Positions 44,966 through 53,400 of a stretch of 64,000 nt of DNA are shown in pieces; the stretch's first letter is position 1; each line of letters opens with the position of its first letter. The DNA comes from Pseudorhodobacter sp. MZDSW-24AT. Its GTDB lineage: Bacteria; Pseudomonadota; Alphaproteobacteria; Rhodobacterales; Rhodobacteraceae. Made by a program: the position numbers and the translations under genes. Under the pieces are notes generated by a model that did not search any database, had not been told where the DNA came from, and worked only from the letters and a program-made list of their open reading frames with translations. The stretch covers positions 248,001 to 312,000 of the forward strand of contig NZ_PGOI01000003.1 in NCBI RefSeq assembly GCF_002794355.1, read 5' to 3'.

Positions 44966-44981
44966 CCACAACATTTTGTGT
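44966..44981 (-). promoter_or_regulatory. NrdR-box-like palindrome
   Basis: On the minus strand ACACAAAATGTTGTGG agrees with the NrdR box (ACACWATATATWGTGT) at 13 of 16 positions. NrdR boxes normally occur as pairs; I did not find a convincing second one at the standard spacing, so this is a candidate only. Confidence 0.4.
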
Positions 44982-45126
44982 CCCGCCGGATTTGGTTGAC
45001 AAACTGGAGTAAGCGCATTGGCTCGGCAACCACTTTTTGAGGCGCGCGCTTACAAATTTTTCTTGACCGCTGAACGCCAATTCCGCGCCTTCTGCGAGAG
45101 GAGTTCAGGTGGGTCCATCCCCGGCA

Positions 45127-45170
45127 TGTGGATAAATTTGCGGATAAGTTTCGGGGTTGTCTGTGGATCA
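45127..45170 (+). promoter_or_regulatory. Cluster of three DnaA-box-like 9-mers
   Basis: TGTGGATAA (45127-45135) is a perfect DnaA box in reverse (TTATCCACA). TGCGGATAA (45139-45147) and TGTGGATCA (45162-45170) each differ by one base and have the same orientation. Spacings are 12 and 23 bases. They lie about 335 bases upstream of nrdJ and 375 bases upstream of the mur start. Confidence 0.5.
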
Positions 45171-45545
45171 CGGCACATGTGTTCCAGTTTTGCCCTACAA
45201 AACCGAAGACTTGGAACAAGGCGCTCAGAAGGCACATGAAACTGGCGAAGCCTGGGGATGACTCGGGTGTTGATGGCCCGGATGATTCCTGACGCGGAAA
45301 CATGGCCTGCATGGGTGCGGGCAAAACGTGTCTTCTCTGCCATAGTCTGCGTCACGAACGAAGGGGCAGATGCCGCTCGGCAGGAGAGGTGCGAGAGACT
45401 CAGCAAAGCAGCGCTGTGGTTGTCTCGGACCCCGAAGCAAGCCGGGCCCGGGATGCGCGGCAGAATGCCGATCCACGCAAAAGGGTGGCAACCTGGGGCG
45501 GGCTGGGCTAAAGCGAAAAACAGACCTTCCCTGAAAAGCTCTCCC

Positions 45546-45965
45546 ATGTCCGACATCATCTCTCGCTGCGAGGCCAAGGGCCTCCGAATGACCGACCAAC
45601 GCCGCATTGTCGCCCGTGTGGTCGGGGAAGCCGAAGACCATCCGGATGTCGAAGAGCTTTACGCGCGTGCCGCGAAGATTGATCCGCGCATCTCGCTTGC
45701 CACCGTCTATCGGACGGTCAAGCTTTTTGAAGAAGCTGGCATTCTTGATAAGCTCGAGTTTGGCGATGGCCGTGCGCGCTATGAGGATGCCGAACGCGAT
45801 CACCACGATCACCTTATCGATGTGAATTCCGGCGAGGTCATCGAATTCGTTGACCCGGAAATCGAAGCTCTGCAAGAGCGCATTGCTGCCCGGTTGGGGT
45901 TCCGTCTGATCGGTCATCGTTTGGAACTCCTTGGCGTGCCGATCTCACGTTCGAAAAAGCCGTGA
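45546..45965 (+). CDS. Fur-family regulator (Mur/Fur-type)
   Basis: A 139-residue metalloregulator with winged-helix (residues about 15-65, SLATVYRTVKLFEEAGIL) and C-terminal dimer domain carrying H86-H87-D-H89, the signature regulatory metal site. The CxxC pair of many Fur proteins is absent. In Rhodobacteraceae the closest role is the manganese-responsive Mur; a classical iron Fur or PerR is possible. A promoter-proximal start is uncertain but the ATG at 45546 gives the family N-terminus. Its stop overlaps the start of the EamA transporter (GTGA), suggesting a two-gene operon. Confidence 0.88.
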   Translation: MSDIISRCEAKGLRMTDQRRIVARVVGEAEDHPDVEELYARAAKIDPRISLATVYRTVKLFEEAGILDKLEFGDGRARYEDAERDHHDHLIDVNSGEVIEFVDPEIEALQERIAARLGFRLIGHRLELLGVPISRSKKP

Positions 45966-46861
45966 GCAGCGCCGATAATCCGCGTGCTGCGGGGTTGATG
46001 GTGGCCAGCATGGCCGCTTTTGCCTTTGAGGACCTATTTCTCAAACGTGCCGCGGTGTCCTTGCCGCCTGGTCAAGTGGTTGCCATGATGGGCGCCGGTG
46101 GCGCCGTTGTGTTCTGGCTTTTTGCCGCCCGCTTGCGGCAGCCGATCCTCACGCGCCGCGCCCTGAGCGGCGCGGCGGCGGTGCGCACCCTTTCCGAAGC
46201 CGGGGCGACCATGCTGTATATCACGGCGCTCGCCCTGATCCCGCTGACCATGAACGCAGCACTTCTTCAGGCATCGCCGTTGGTGGTGACGATGGCTGCG
46301 GCCTTGTTTCTGGGCGAAAAGGTGGGATGGCGCCGATGGAGCGCCATCACTGTTGGTTTTCTCGGGGTCATGGTCATCCTGCGGCCCGGAACCGAAGGAT
46401 TTCAGGCGGCAGGGTTGCTGACTGTCGCTTGTGTCTTCATCTTGACCGCGCGGGATCTGTCGACACGCGTGATGGATGCCAGCATTGGCACCTTTCAATT
46501 GACAACATGGGCCTATCTCGCGCTCGTGCCTGCCGGTGTCATTCTGATGGCAGTGCAGGGACAGACGCCTCAGGCGGTGGATCCGTCGCAGTGGGTTGAT
46601 CTGACAGGGGCACTGATCACCGGGCTTCTGGGGTATTACGCGGTGACGGCGGCAATGCGCGTCGGAGACGTCTCGGTCGTCGCGCCGTTCCGCTATGCGC
46701 GACTGGTCTTTGCGATGATTCTTGCCGTGATTTTCTTGGGCGAAAGGCCCGATTTCTGGATGCTGATAGGGGCGACGCTGGTGATCGGCTCTGGCCTTTA
46801 CACCTTTGCGCGGGAGGCAAGGGTGAAGCGCGCCCTTTCCATGAAGGCCGACCCAAGGTAA
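45962..46861 (+). CDS. EamA/DMT-family transporter
   Basis: A 299-residue membrane protein with ten helices in two homologous halves, matching the drug/metabolite transporter EamA fold. A first EamA half ends near residue 135 and the second begins at about 140 (FQAAGLLTVACVFILTARDLSTRV). The start codon is GTG at 45962, overlapping the preceding stop. Exported solutes are not predictable. It is the first of three EamA-type proteins in the window (the others at 48742 and 52006). Position next to mur suggests metal-linked regulation, which is an inference. Confidence 0.87.
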   Translation: MSSADNPRAAGLMVASMAAFAFEDLFLKRAAVSLPPGQVVAMMGAGGAVVFWLFAARLRQPILTRRALSGAAAVRTLSEAGATMLYITALALIPLTMNAALLQASPLVVTMAAALFLGEKVGWRRWSAITVGFLGVMVILRPGTEGFQAAGLLTVACVFILTARDLSTRVMDASIGTFQLTTWAYLALVPAGVILMAVQGQTPQAVDPSQWVDLTGALITGLLGYYAVTAAMRVGDVSVVAPFRYARLVFAMILAVIFLGERPDFWMLIGATLVIGSGLYTFAREARVKRALSMKADPR

Positions 46862-48178
<1,317 letters not shown>

Positions 48179-48192
48179 GGCTACTGACTTTC

Positions 48193-48230
48193 GCCGGAGG
48201 CAATCGTGACATCGGTCGGATGCCTCCGGC
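48193..48230. repeat. Palindromic intergenic element after eno
   Basis: A perfect 10-bp inverted repeat (GCCGGAGGCA / TGCCTCCGGC, 18-base loop), continued by GGGAGTATTTGG. Similar CCTCCGGCGGG-plus-T-rich elements are, from memory, abundant in Rhodobacteraceae genomes; no other copy of exactly this form was found in this window. Confidence 0.5.
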
Positions 48231-48266
48231 GGGAGTATTTGGAAAAGCTGCAAGTCATGAGGGCAT

Positions 48267-48683
48267 GTGACCGAGGCAGATCGCATCATTGCTGAACTAA
48301 ATCTGGCACCACACCCCGAGGGGGGGTGGTATCGCCAGACTTGGAGCGGGCCAGAAATCGGTGGCCGCGCCTGTGGAACCGCGATTTTGTTCTTGCTCAA
48401 GGCCGGCGAGCGCAGCCATTGGCATCATGTCGACGCCGATGAGATCTGGCTTTGGCATGCCGGAGCGCCTGTGGTGCTGTCGGTTGGGCAAAGCCGCGCG
48501 GTGGACCATATGCTGGGGCCCGAGGTTTTGGACGGTCAGATGCCGCAGGTGGTGGTTCCCAAGGGGCATTGGCAGGCGGCGCGATCGCGCGGAGCGTATA
48601 GTCTTGTCTCCTGCACCGTGAGTCCCGGTTTCGAATTCGCTGGCTTTGTGCTGGCCGCACCAGAGTTTGATCTGCCGCGCTGA
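48267..48683 (+). CDS. Cupin-domain protein (DUF985-type)
   Basis: A 138-residue single-domain cupin. It opens with ADRIIAELNLAPHPEGGWYRQTW and has the HWHHVDADEIWLWHAG cupin metal motif (H-x-H-x(5)-E) at about residues 52-65, followed by VVLSVGQS and VVPKGHWQAAR. The DUF985 family is of unknown function; related members act on epimers or as sugar-binding enzymes. The start is a GTG at 48267 preceded by GAGGG. It is 58 bases from rarD, same strand. Confidence 0.83.
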   Translation: MTEADRIIAELNLAPHPEGGWYRQTWSGPEIGGRACGTAILFLLKAGERSHWHHVDADEIWLWHAGAPVVLSVGQSRAVDHMLGPEVLDGQMPQVVVPKGHWQAARSRGAYSLVSCTVSPGFEFAGFVLAAPEFDLPR

Positions 48684-48741
48684 TTGTTCGGGTCACAAAT
48701 TGGCATTGGTGGCCGCGCCGGCAAAGCGCTATGCGATCGGC

Positions 48742-49677
48742 ATGACAGATGCATTGCCCCCCAAAAATGAAGACAGCCGGTCCGGCTTTTTGTTCGCGCT
48801 TGCCGCCTATCTCATGTGGGGCTTCCTGCCGCTTTACATGAAGGCTTTGGCGCATGTGTCGCCCTTTGAGGTGATCGCCCACCGTGTGCTGTGGTCTTTG
48901 CCGATCGGCTTTGGAGTCATCCTGATCCTGGGGCGGACGCAGGAGTTGCGCATTGCCTTGCGAACACCCCGCACCTTGATGATGGCGGCCGCAACCGCGG
49001 CGCTGATTTCGGTGAATTGGGGCACCTACGTCTGGGCCATCGGCGCCGGCCATGCGCTGGAGGCCGCACTAGGCTATTACATCAACCCGCTCTTCAGTGT
49101 GTTTCTGGGGCGGGTCATCTTGAAAGAGCACCTGTCGCCTGCGCAATGGGTGGCCCTCGCTCTGGCTGCCGCAGCAGTGGTGCTGTTGACGGTGGACGCA
49201 GGACAGGTGCCGGTGGTGGCGCTTGGCCTGACGGTGTCTTGGGGCATTTATGCTTATCTCAAGAAGTCGCTTCCCATCGGTCCGAACCAAGGCTTTACGC
49301 TCGAGGTGATGTTGCTCGCGCCCTTTGCGGCGGCCTATCTGATCTGGCTGCACGCACAAGGTGCACCGCATTTCGCACAGGGCGTCACCACTGATACGCT
49401 TTTGCTGATCGGCACAGGCGTGATCACGGCGGTGCCGCTGATGATCTATGCCAATGGCGCCAAGCGCTTGCGGCTTTCGACCATTGCGATGATGCAATAT
49501 ATCTCGCCCACGATCATCTTCGTGATCGCGGTTTTCATTTTCGATGAGCCGTTTGGGACAGTACGCCTGATTGCCTTCCCGATGATCTGGGCCGCGCTTG
49601 TGATCTACACGGTGGCAAGCTTTCGCGCCCGCGGTCGGGCGCGTCAGTCGTCCAGCGTGATCCAGACCGGCACGTGA
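48742..49677 (+). CDS. rarD: RarD-type EamA transporter
   Basis: A 311-residue membrane protein of the RarD subgroup of EamA transporters, recognised by RSGFLFALAAYLMWGFLPLYMKAL, VIAHRVLWSL and the second-half PLMIYANGAKRLRLSTIAMMQYISPTIIF block. Ten helices are visible. The ATG at 48742 gives the family N-terminus. RarD is linked to chloramphenicol resistance in some strains, but its natural substrate is unknown. Its 3' end overlaps the convergent xthA by 34 bases. Confidence 0.88.
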   Translation: MTDALPPKNEDSRSGFLFALAAYLMWGFLPLYMKALAHVSPFEVIAHRVLWSLPIGFGVILILGRTQELRIALRTPRTLMMAAATAALISVNWGTYVWAIGAGHALEAALGYYINPLFSVFLGRVILKEHLSPAQWVALALAAAAVVLLTVDAGQVPVVALGLTVSWGIYAYLKKSLPIGPNQGFTLEVMLLAPFAAAYLIWLHAQGAPHFAQGVTTDTLLLIGTGVITAVPLMIYANGAKRLRLSTIAMMQYISPTIIFVIAVFIFDEPFGTVRLIAFPMIWAALVIYTVASFRARGRARQSSSVIQTGT

Positions 49678-50423
49678 TCCGAAGGCTTTTCGCCCGCCCG
49701 CACGTCGCGATCGATGCCCGCGCCGCTCAGCCTGTCGGCGGCTTGTGGCGAAAGCAACAAATGGTCAATCCGGATGCCGTTGTTGCGCTCCCAGGCATTG
49801 GCCTGATAGTCCCAAAAACTGTAGTGCCCCGGCGCTTGCTCGCGCGCGCGGAAAGCGTCCAGAAGGCCAAGGTGCAGAAGCCTGCGAAACGCTTCGCGGG
49901 TTTGCGGCAGATAAAGGGCATCGGTCTCCCACGCTTGCGGTTTGGCGGCATCCTGCGCTTGCGGGATGACGTTGTAATCGCCTGCGCAAAGAAAGGCTTC
50001 CTCCTGAGCAAGCAGCGCGCGCACCCGCAGTTCCATGCGCGCCATCCAAGCAAGCTTGTAGTCATACTTCGGGCCGGGGGCGGGGTTTCCGTTGGGCAGG
50101 TACAGCCCACAGACCCGCACCGGGCGCGGCGCCATGACCGTGGCCTCGATCCAGCGGGCCTGTTCGTCCGAGTCATCGCCAGGCAGACCGCGGGTCACAT
50201 CTTCCAGCGGCAGCCGCGACAGGAGTGCAACGCCGTTGAACCCTTTCTGACCGTGCGTCTCGACGCGATAGCCCATGTCTTCGAACAAATCGCGGGGGAA
50301 GCCCTCGTCAACCGACTTGATCTCTTGCAGGCAAACCACGTCAGGCTTCGCGGCCGACAGCCAGCGGGGCAGGGCCTCCAGCCGCGCTTTTATGCCGTTG
50401 ATGTTGAATGTCGCGATCAGCAT
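49644..50423 (-). CDS. xthA: Exodeoxyribonuclease III
   Basis: A 259-residue AP-endonuclease/3'-exonuclease of the EEP superfamily for base-excision repair. Key residues lie in ATFNINGIKARL (residues 4-15), CLQEIK with E34, AGDYNVIPQ (about 148-156), WDYQANAWERNNGIRIDHLLLS (about 211-232), and the terminal SDHVPVW histidine. The start at 50423 is preceded by GGGCGGG; a longer start at 50540 lacks a family match. Convergent with rarD, overlap 34 bases. Confidence 0.95.
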   Translation of the reverse strand: MLIATFNINGIKARLEALPRWLSAAKPDVVCLQEIKSVDEGFPRDLFEDMGYRVETHGQKGFNGVALLSRLPLEDVTRGLPGDDSDEQARWIEATVMAPRPVRVCGLYLPNGNPAPGPKYDYKLAWMARMELRVRALLAQEEAFLCAGDYNVIPQAQDAAKPQAWETDALYLPQTREAFRRLLHLGLLDAFRAREQAPGHYSFWDYQANAWERNNGIRIDHLLLSPQAADRLSGAGIDRDVRAGEKPSDHVPVWITLDD

Positions 50424-50526
50424 GGTCCCGCCCTTCCTCTTGCGTCTCCAGCTATCGATCAATGACCCGCAAGACGCAAGTCTTGAGAGGGGCAGCAAGA
50501 CCAGCATTAACCTTTGGCTGAAATTC

Positions 50527-50535
50527 TGTGGATAA
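50527..50535 (+). promoter_or_regulatory. Isolated DnaA box
   Basis: TGTGGATAA, a perfect 9-mer (TTATCCACA on the minus strand), lies about 90 bases upstream of the MTSVA-repeat gene. Single boxes occur by chance at this frequency, so it is weak. Confidence 0.3.
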
Positions 50536-50624
50536 CACAACTTTAGCTTGAAAAATTAACACCGAATCACGGCGGCAGGATTAGCGTGTATTCGTGCAGT
50601 TTATTGCAACCCAAGGGGGAAAAG

Positions 50625-50855
50625 ATGAAGTCGAATATCGCAGTGCGCCTTGATCCGATGGAAGAGACCCGCCTCGCCGCCGACATGCTTGCCGGCGCTG
50701 ACAGCGCGATGATGACGTCGGTTGCCGTGTCCATGATGACGTCGGTGGCATCAGCGGCCATGACCTCGGTTGCCCATCAGGACGCCTGCGAAGGGATGGC
50801 GGCCAAGTTGGCCGGGGCATTTACCGCGCAAATGACCAGCGTCGCAGAGATCTGA
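50625..50855 (+). CDS. MTSVA-repeat small protein
   Basis: A 76-residue protein that I do not recognise as a named family with certainty (from memory and unverified, it may be one of the recently numbered Rhodobacterales DUFs). Its striking feature is four MTSVA pentapeptides at residues 30-34, 38-42, 46-50 and 70-74, all in an exact 8-residue register, with LAGA-x-[ST]-A preceding the first and the last copies (22-28 and 62-68). One cysteine (C55) is present. There is no signal peptide. A strong AGGGGGAAAAG ribosome binding site precedes the ATG at 50625. The repeats use different synonymous codons, so selection acts on the peptide. It begins the three-gene cassette. Confidence 0.8.
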   Translation: MKSNIAVRLDPMEETRLAADMLAGADSAMMTSVAVSMMTSVASAAMTSVAHQDACEGMAAKLAGAFTAQMTSVAEI

Positions 50856-50892
50856 GCGGGTTTTCCGAACCGCACGATCAGATCTTCAAAGC

Positions 50893-50925
50893 GGCGCGCA
50901 AGAATTCTGCCAGTTCTTGCGCGCC
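50893..50925 (+). other. Perfect intercistronic hairpin
   Basis: A perfect 12-bp stem (GGCGCGCAAGAA / TTCTTGCGCGCC, 9-base loop) lies between the repeat-protein gene and the following unknown gene. It is followed by CCTTCCC, not a T-run, so it is more likely an attenuator or an RNA-stability element than a full terminator. Confidence 0.6.
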
Positions 50926-50947
50926 CCTTCCCGAAAGAGGGCTTGGA

Positions 50948-52009
50948 ATGAGCAACATCGTGTCGCTGCGTCACCCGGCCCGCGGATCTTGCGACGATGC
51001 CATTCCCGGGCTTGTTGACCTGTTTTCGCGCCGCAGGCGTGGCCGGCATGATCCGTTCTGGCTCAAGGAAAACGCCGAACTTCTGCAAATCCTCGCGGCG
51101 ATTGGCGCCAGTGTGGACTTGGAGCCTTTGGAGGCGTTGGCAAAAGGCCTGCCCGAGGAACTTCGTTTTTTTCCGCAGTATTACCGCATGTATCTGTCGC
51201 TTGCGTTGGATTTGCGCGACTTGGGCATGGTGGATGTGCCGGTCTCAGAGATGGCCGCCTTTGTTCATGAACAGGACTTGCCGGCCATCGAGCTGTCTGA
51301 CACGCATCGGGGCGAAGCACATTTGCTTTTGCAGCGTGGAGGGGGCGCGGCAGGGGACACTTCCCACGAAGTGCGTCTTCTCCACTTCGCGCGCCGTTCC
51401 TCGGCTTTCTGCCTGCCCAATCGGCGGGCGGCTTATGACTTGACGCATCTGGTGTTTCACGCGGCCAATTACGGGCGCAGGTCGCTTCCCTGTGATCCAG
51501 CGCGAAGGCTGAGCCTGATGCATGTCGGCATCGTCGCGTGGTTGGAGAGCAATTTGGATCTGCTCTCCGAGGTGACGCTCGCTTTGCGCTTTTCAGGCGA
51601 GTCGGTGCCTGCGTCCTGGGACGAGCGCGTGGCGCAAGCCGTTGATCAGGTTGCATTTCGCGAAGCGCATCCCGGCGATAGTTTTGATGACGACTACCAT
51701 CAATTCCTGGTTCTGAATTGGGCCCACGGCGTGGCCGGACACACGCCATTTCAAACGCCCCTGCCTGCACGGGCGCGAATTGTGCGTTATGGCCCGAAGC
51801 GCAACACCGCGTTGCATGAATTGTCTTTGGCCTTGCTGGACATGGGACAGGCGCGCCGGCCTGAGTGGCGGGCGATGCGATGGCGGCTTTGGCCCAAGCT
51901 GTCTGAACCGACACGGCACTGCCTCGAATGTGTGGAGGTCCTTCCCGAATTTGATGGCTTCTTTGCAGGTTTCTCCCGCGCGGCCCCGTTTGTTGGGGGG
52001 CGGATATGA
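50948..52009 (+). CDS. Protein of unknown function, second gene of the cassette
   Basis: A 353-residue, mostly helical protein that I cannot place with certainty (possibly the family labelled DUF6902, from memory and unverified). Conserved-looking features: YDLTHLVFHAANYG (163-176) with H167 and H171, an acidic DSFDDDYHQFLVLNWAHG (244-261) with H251 and H260, and a C-terminal C325-L-E-C328. These could form a metal site. No signal peptide and no membrane helix. It starts 92 bases after the repeat gene and overlaps the following EamA gene by 4 bases (ATGA). The context suggests it acts on the repeat protein; no enzyme activity can be read from the sequence. Confidence 0.75.
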   Translation: MSNIVSLRHPARGSCDDAIPGLVDLFSRRRRGRHDPFWLKENAELLQILAAIGASVDLEPLEALAKGLPEELRFFPQYYRMYLSLALDLRDLGMVDVPVSEMAAFVHEQDLPAIELSDTHRGEAHLLLQRGGGAAGDTSHEVRLLHFARRSSAFCLPNRRAAYDLTHLVFHAANYGRRSLPCDPARRLSLMHVGIVAWLESNLDLLSEVTLALRFSGESVPASWDERVAQAVDQVAFREAHPGDSFDDDYHQFLVLNWAHGVAGHTPFQTPLPARARIVRYGPKRNTALHELSLALLDMGQARRPEWRAMRWRLWPKLSEPTRHCLECVEVLPEFDGFFAGFSRAAPFVGGRI

Positions 52010-52950
52010 AAACCGCAGAACAAAGATCTGGGGTGACAGGCGTGGTTTTGCTGATCGGCTCGACCGTCGCAGCAACACTGGCAGATGGCACGATGAAAGA
52101 CCTCTCGGCGCGGCTGGACGCACCGCAGGTGTTTTTTCTGTCGGGTGTGCTGATGGCTGGCTGGAGCATTCTGGTGGCCCGCGCAGGTCGCCAGACGGGG
52201 CGTTTCTCCGGCAGTTGCCTGAGGACGTCTCTGCCGGGCCTGTTGTTCTGCCGGTCCTTGGCCACGGTGGCGGCGTCCTTGGGCTTCTTTTACGCCATTG
52301 CATTGATCCCCTTGGCCGATGTTTTTGTCTTTATCGGCTTGATGCCACTGATGTCGGCGGTGGTCTCGCGTCTGTTGCTGCATGAGCGCTTGGATCGCAT
52401 GGCCTGGGCGGGGCTGGGGGTCGGGCTTGCAGGCGTCTTGATGCTGTTCCCGGCGGGCATTGCTGGCGTTCAGCCGGGGCATTTTGCGGGCCTTCTCGGG
52501 GCCTTTGCCGGGACGGTGTCGCTGGTCTTGGCGCGGCTCATGGCCCGACGCGAAAGCAATAGCCTTGTGCAGGTCTTTTATCCCAACCTTGCCTTGTCGG
52601 CAGCCGCGTTGCTTTTGTTGCCTGCCCTTTGGCAGCCCATGGCACCGATTGATGTCGTGCGCATCGTGATTTATTCGGGCCTGTTGTTCGTGGCGCGCTG
52701 GACCATGGTCTTGGTCATGGAGCGTCTGCGCGCATCGGTGGCGCTGCCGTTGATGAACATGCAGTTTGTCTGGATGGTGGCTGTCGGTTTCCTCTTTTTC
52801 GGCGAGGTTCCGGCCATCACCACCATCGTTGGTGCCGGGTTGGTGATGGGGGCAGGGGGGATTGCGCTGTTGGATCAGGTGCGGATGGATCGCATCTCAC
52901 GCTTGGCCCACTTGCAAGGCAAATCCAGCGATGCCATTGCCGCAGAATAA
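52006..52950 (+). CDS. EamA/DMT-family transporter, third gene of the cassette
   Basis: A 314-residue membrane protein with ten helices, matching the EamA family. The first half includes GVVLLIGSTVAATLADGTMKDLSARLDAPQVFFLSG and the second LLFVARWTMVLVMERLRASVALPLMNMQFVWMVAVGFLFFGEVP. Its ATG is embedded in the stop of the upstream gene, showing translational coupling, and a strong terminator follows it. Direction of transport and substrate are unknown; export of a product of the first two genes is an inference. Confidence 0.86.
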   Translation: MKTAEQRSGVTGVVLLIGSTVAATLADGTMKDLSARLDAPQVFFLSGVLMAGWSILVARAGRQTGRFSGSCLRTSLPGLLFCRSLATVAASLGFFYAIALIPLADVFVFIGLMPLMSAVVSRLLLHERLDRMAWAGLGVGLAGVLMLFPAGIAGVQPGHFAGLLGAFAGTVSLVLARLMARRESNSLVQVFYPNLALSAAALLLLPALWQPMAPIDVVRIVIYSGLLFVARWTMVLVMERLRASVALPLMNMQFVWMVAVGFLFFGEVPAITTIVGAGLVMGAGGIALLDQVRMDRISRLAHLQGKSSDAIAAE

Positions 52951-52956
52951 GGGAAA

Positions 52957-52980
52957 GCCGCCCCTCGGGGCGGCCTTTTC
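52957..52980 (+). terminator. Intrinsic terminator closing the cassette
   Basis: GCCGCCCC / GGGGCGGC stem with a small loop, followed by CTTTTCCC. It lies between the convergent EamA and erpA genes. Confidence 0.75.
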
Positions 52981-52992
52981 CCACTGGTTTCG

Positions 52993-53325
52993 TTACATTG
53001 AAAACGAAACTCCGCAGCCACAACTGCTGCTGGCATTGGGGTTTTCAATCACGAAACGCGCTCCGATGAGCTCTTCCGTGAAGTCGATCACGGCGTTTTG
53101 CAAGAAAGGCAATGACACGGAGTCCACAAGCACCCGTTGCCCATCCTTTTCCAGCACCAGATCGTCGTCGGCGGGATCGTCGAGCTTGATCTCATATTGA
53201 AAGCCCGAGCATCCGCCACCTTCAACGGCGACACGCAAAGACTTCTGTTCTCCCGTCAACTCGGCGATTTCAGCCAATCGGGCGAAGGCGCGGTCGGTCA
53301 CGCGCGGAGGGAGCGTCAGGTCCAT
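52993..53325 (-). CDS. erpA: ErpA-type A-type Fe-S carrier
   Basis: A 110-residue A-type iron-sulfur carrier with C39 in GGGCSGFQYE, and C102 and C104 in SSCGCGVSF, the standard cluster-binding trio. Its VEGGGCSGFQYEIKLDD and ENPNASSSCGCG blocks match ErpA better than SufA. Divergent from dgt by 75 bases, as is common in alphaproteobacteria. Confidence 0.92.
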   Translation of the reverse strand: MDLTLPPRVTDRAFARLAEIAELTGEQKSLRVAVEGGGCSGFQYEIKLDDPADDDLVLEKDGQRVLVDSVSLPFLQNAVIDFTEELIGARFVIENPNASSSCGCGVSFSM

Positions 53326-53400
53326 GATTTTTCACATATCCTTGGGGTTCACAGTGCAATATAAGGGCAGAACAAGATATCAACAAGAACGGGCAGTTCC

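Larger units (their letters stand above)
44794..45545. other. Long intergenic region nrdJ / mur
   Basis: 752 bases between divergent genes. It contains an 8-bp perfect inverted repeat TGCCTGCA-AG-TGCAGGCA (44892-44909) in the presumed nrdJ leader, the NrdR-like palindrome, and the DnaA-like cluster. I see no protein or known RNA gene. Confidence 0.55.

Noticed and set aside
44794-45324. In-frame extension of nrdJ by 177 codons, and a search for a cobalamin riboswitch in this leader.
   Set aside because: The added residues are low-complexity with no family match; [10 protein letters not shown] at 44793 is the family N-terminus. I could not find a cobalamin riboswitch core (no GCCACTG box), so no riboswitch is called.
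45258-45545. In-frame N-terminal extension of the mur/fur gene by about 96 codons.
   Set aside because: The extra sequence has no resemblance to Fur proteins, and the ATG at 45546 gives the standard length and N-terminus.
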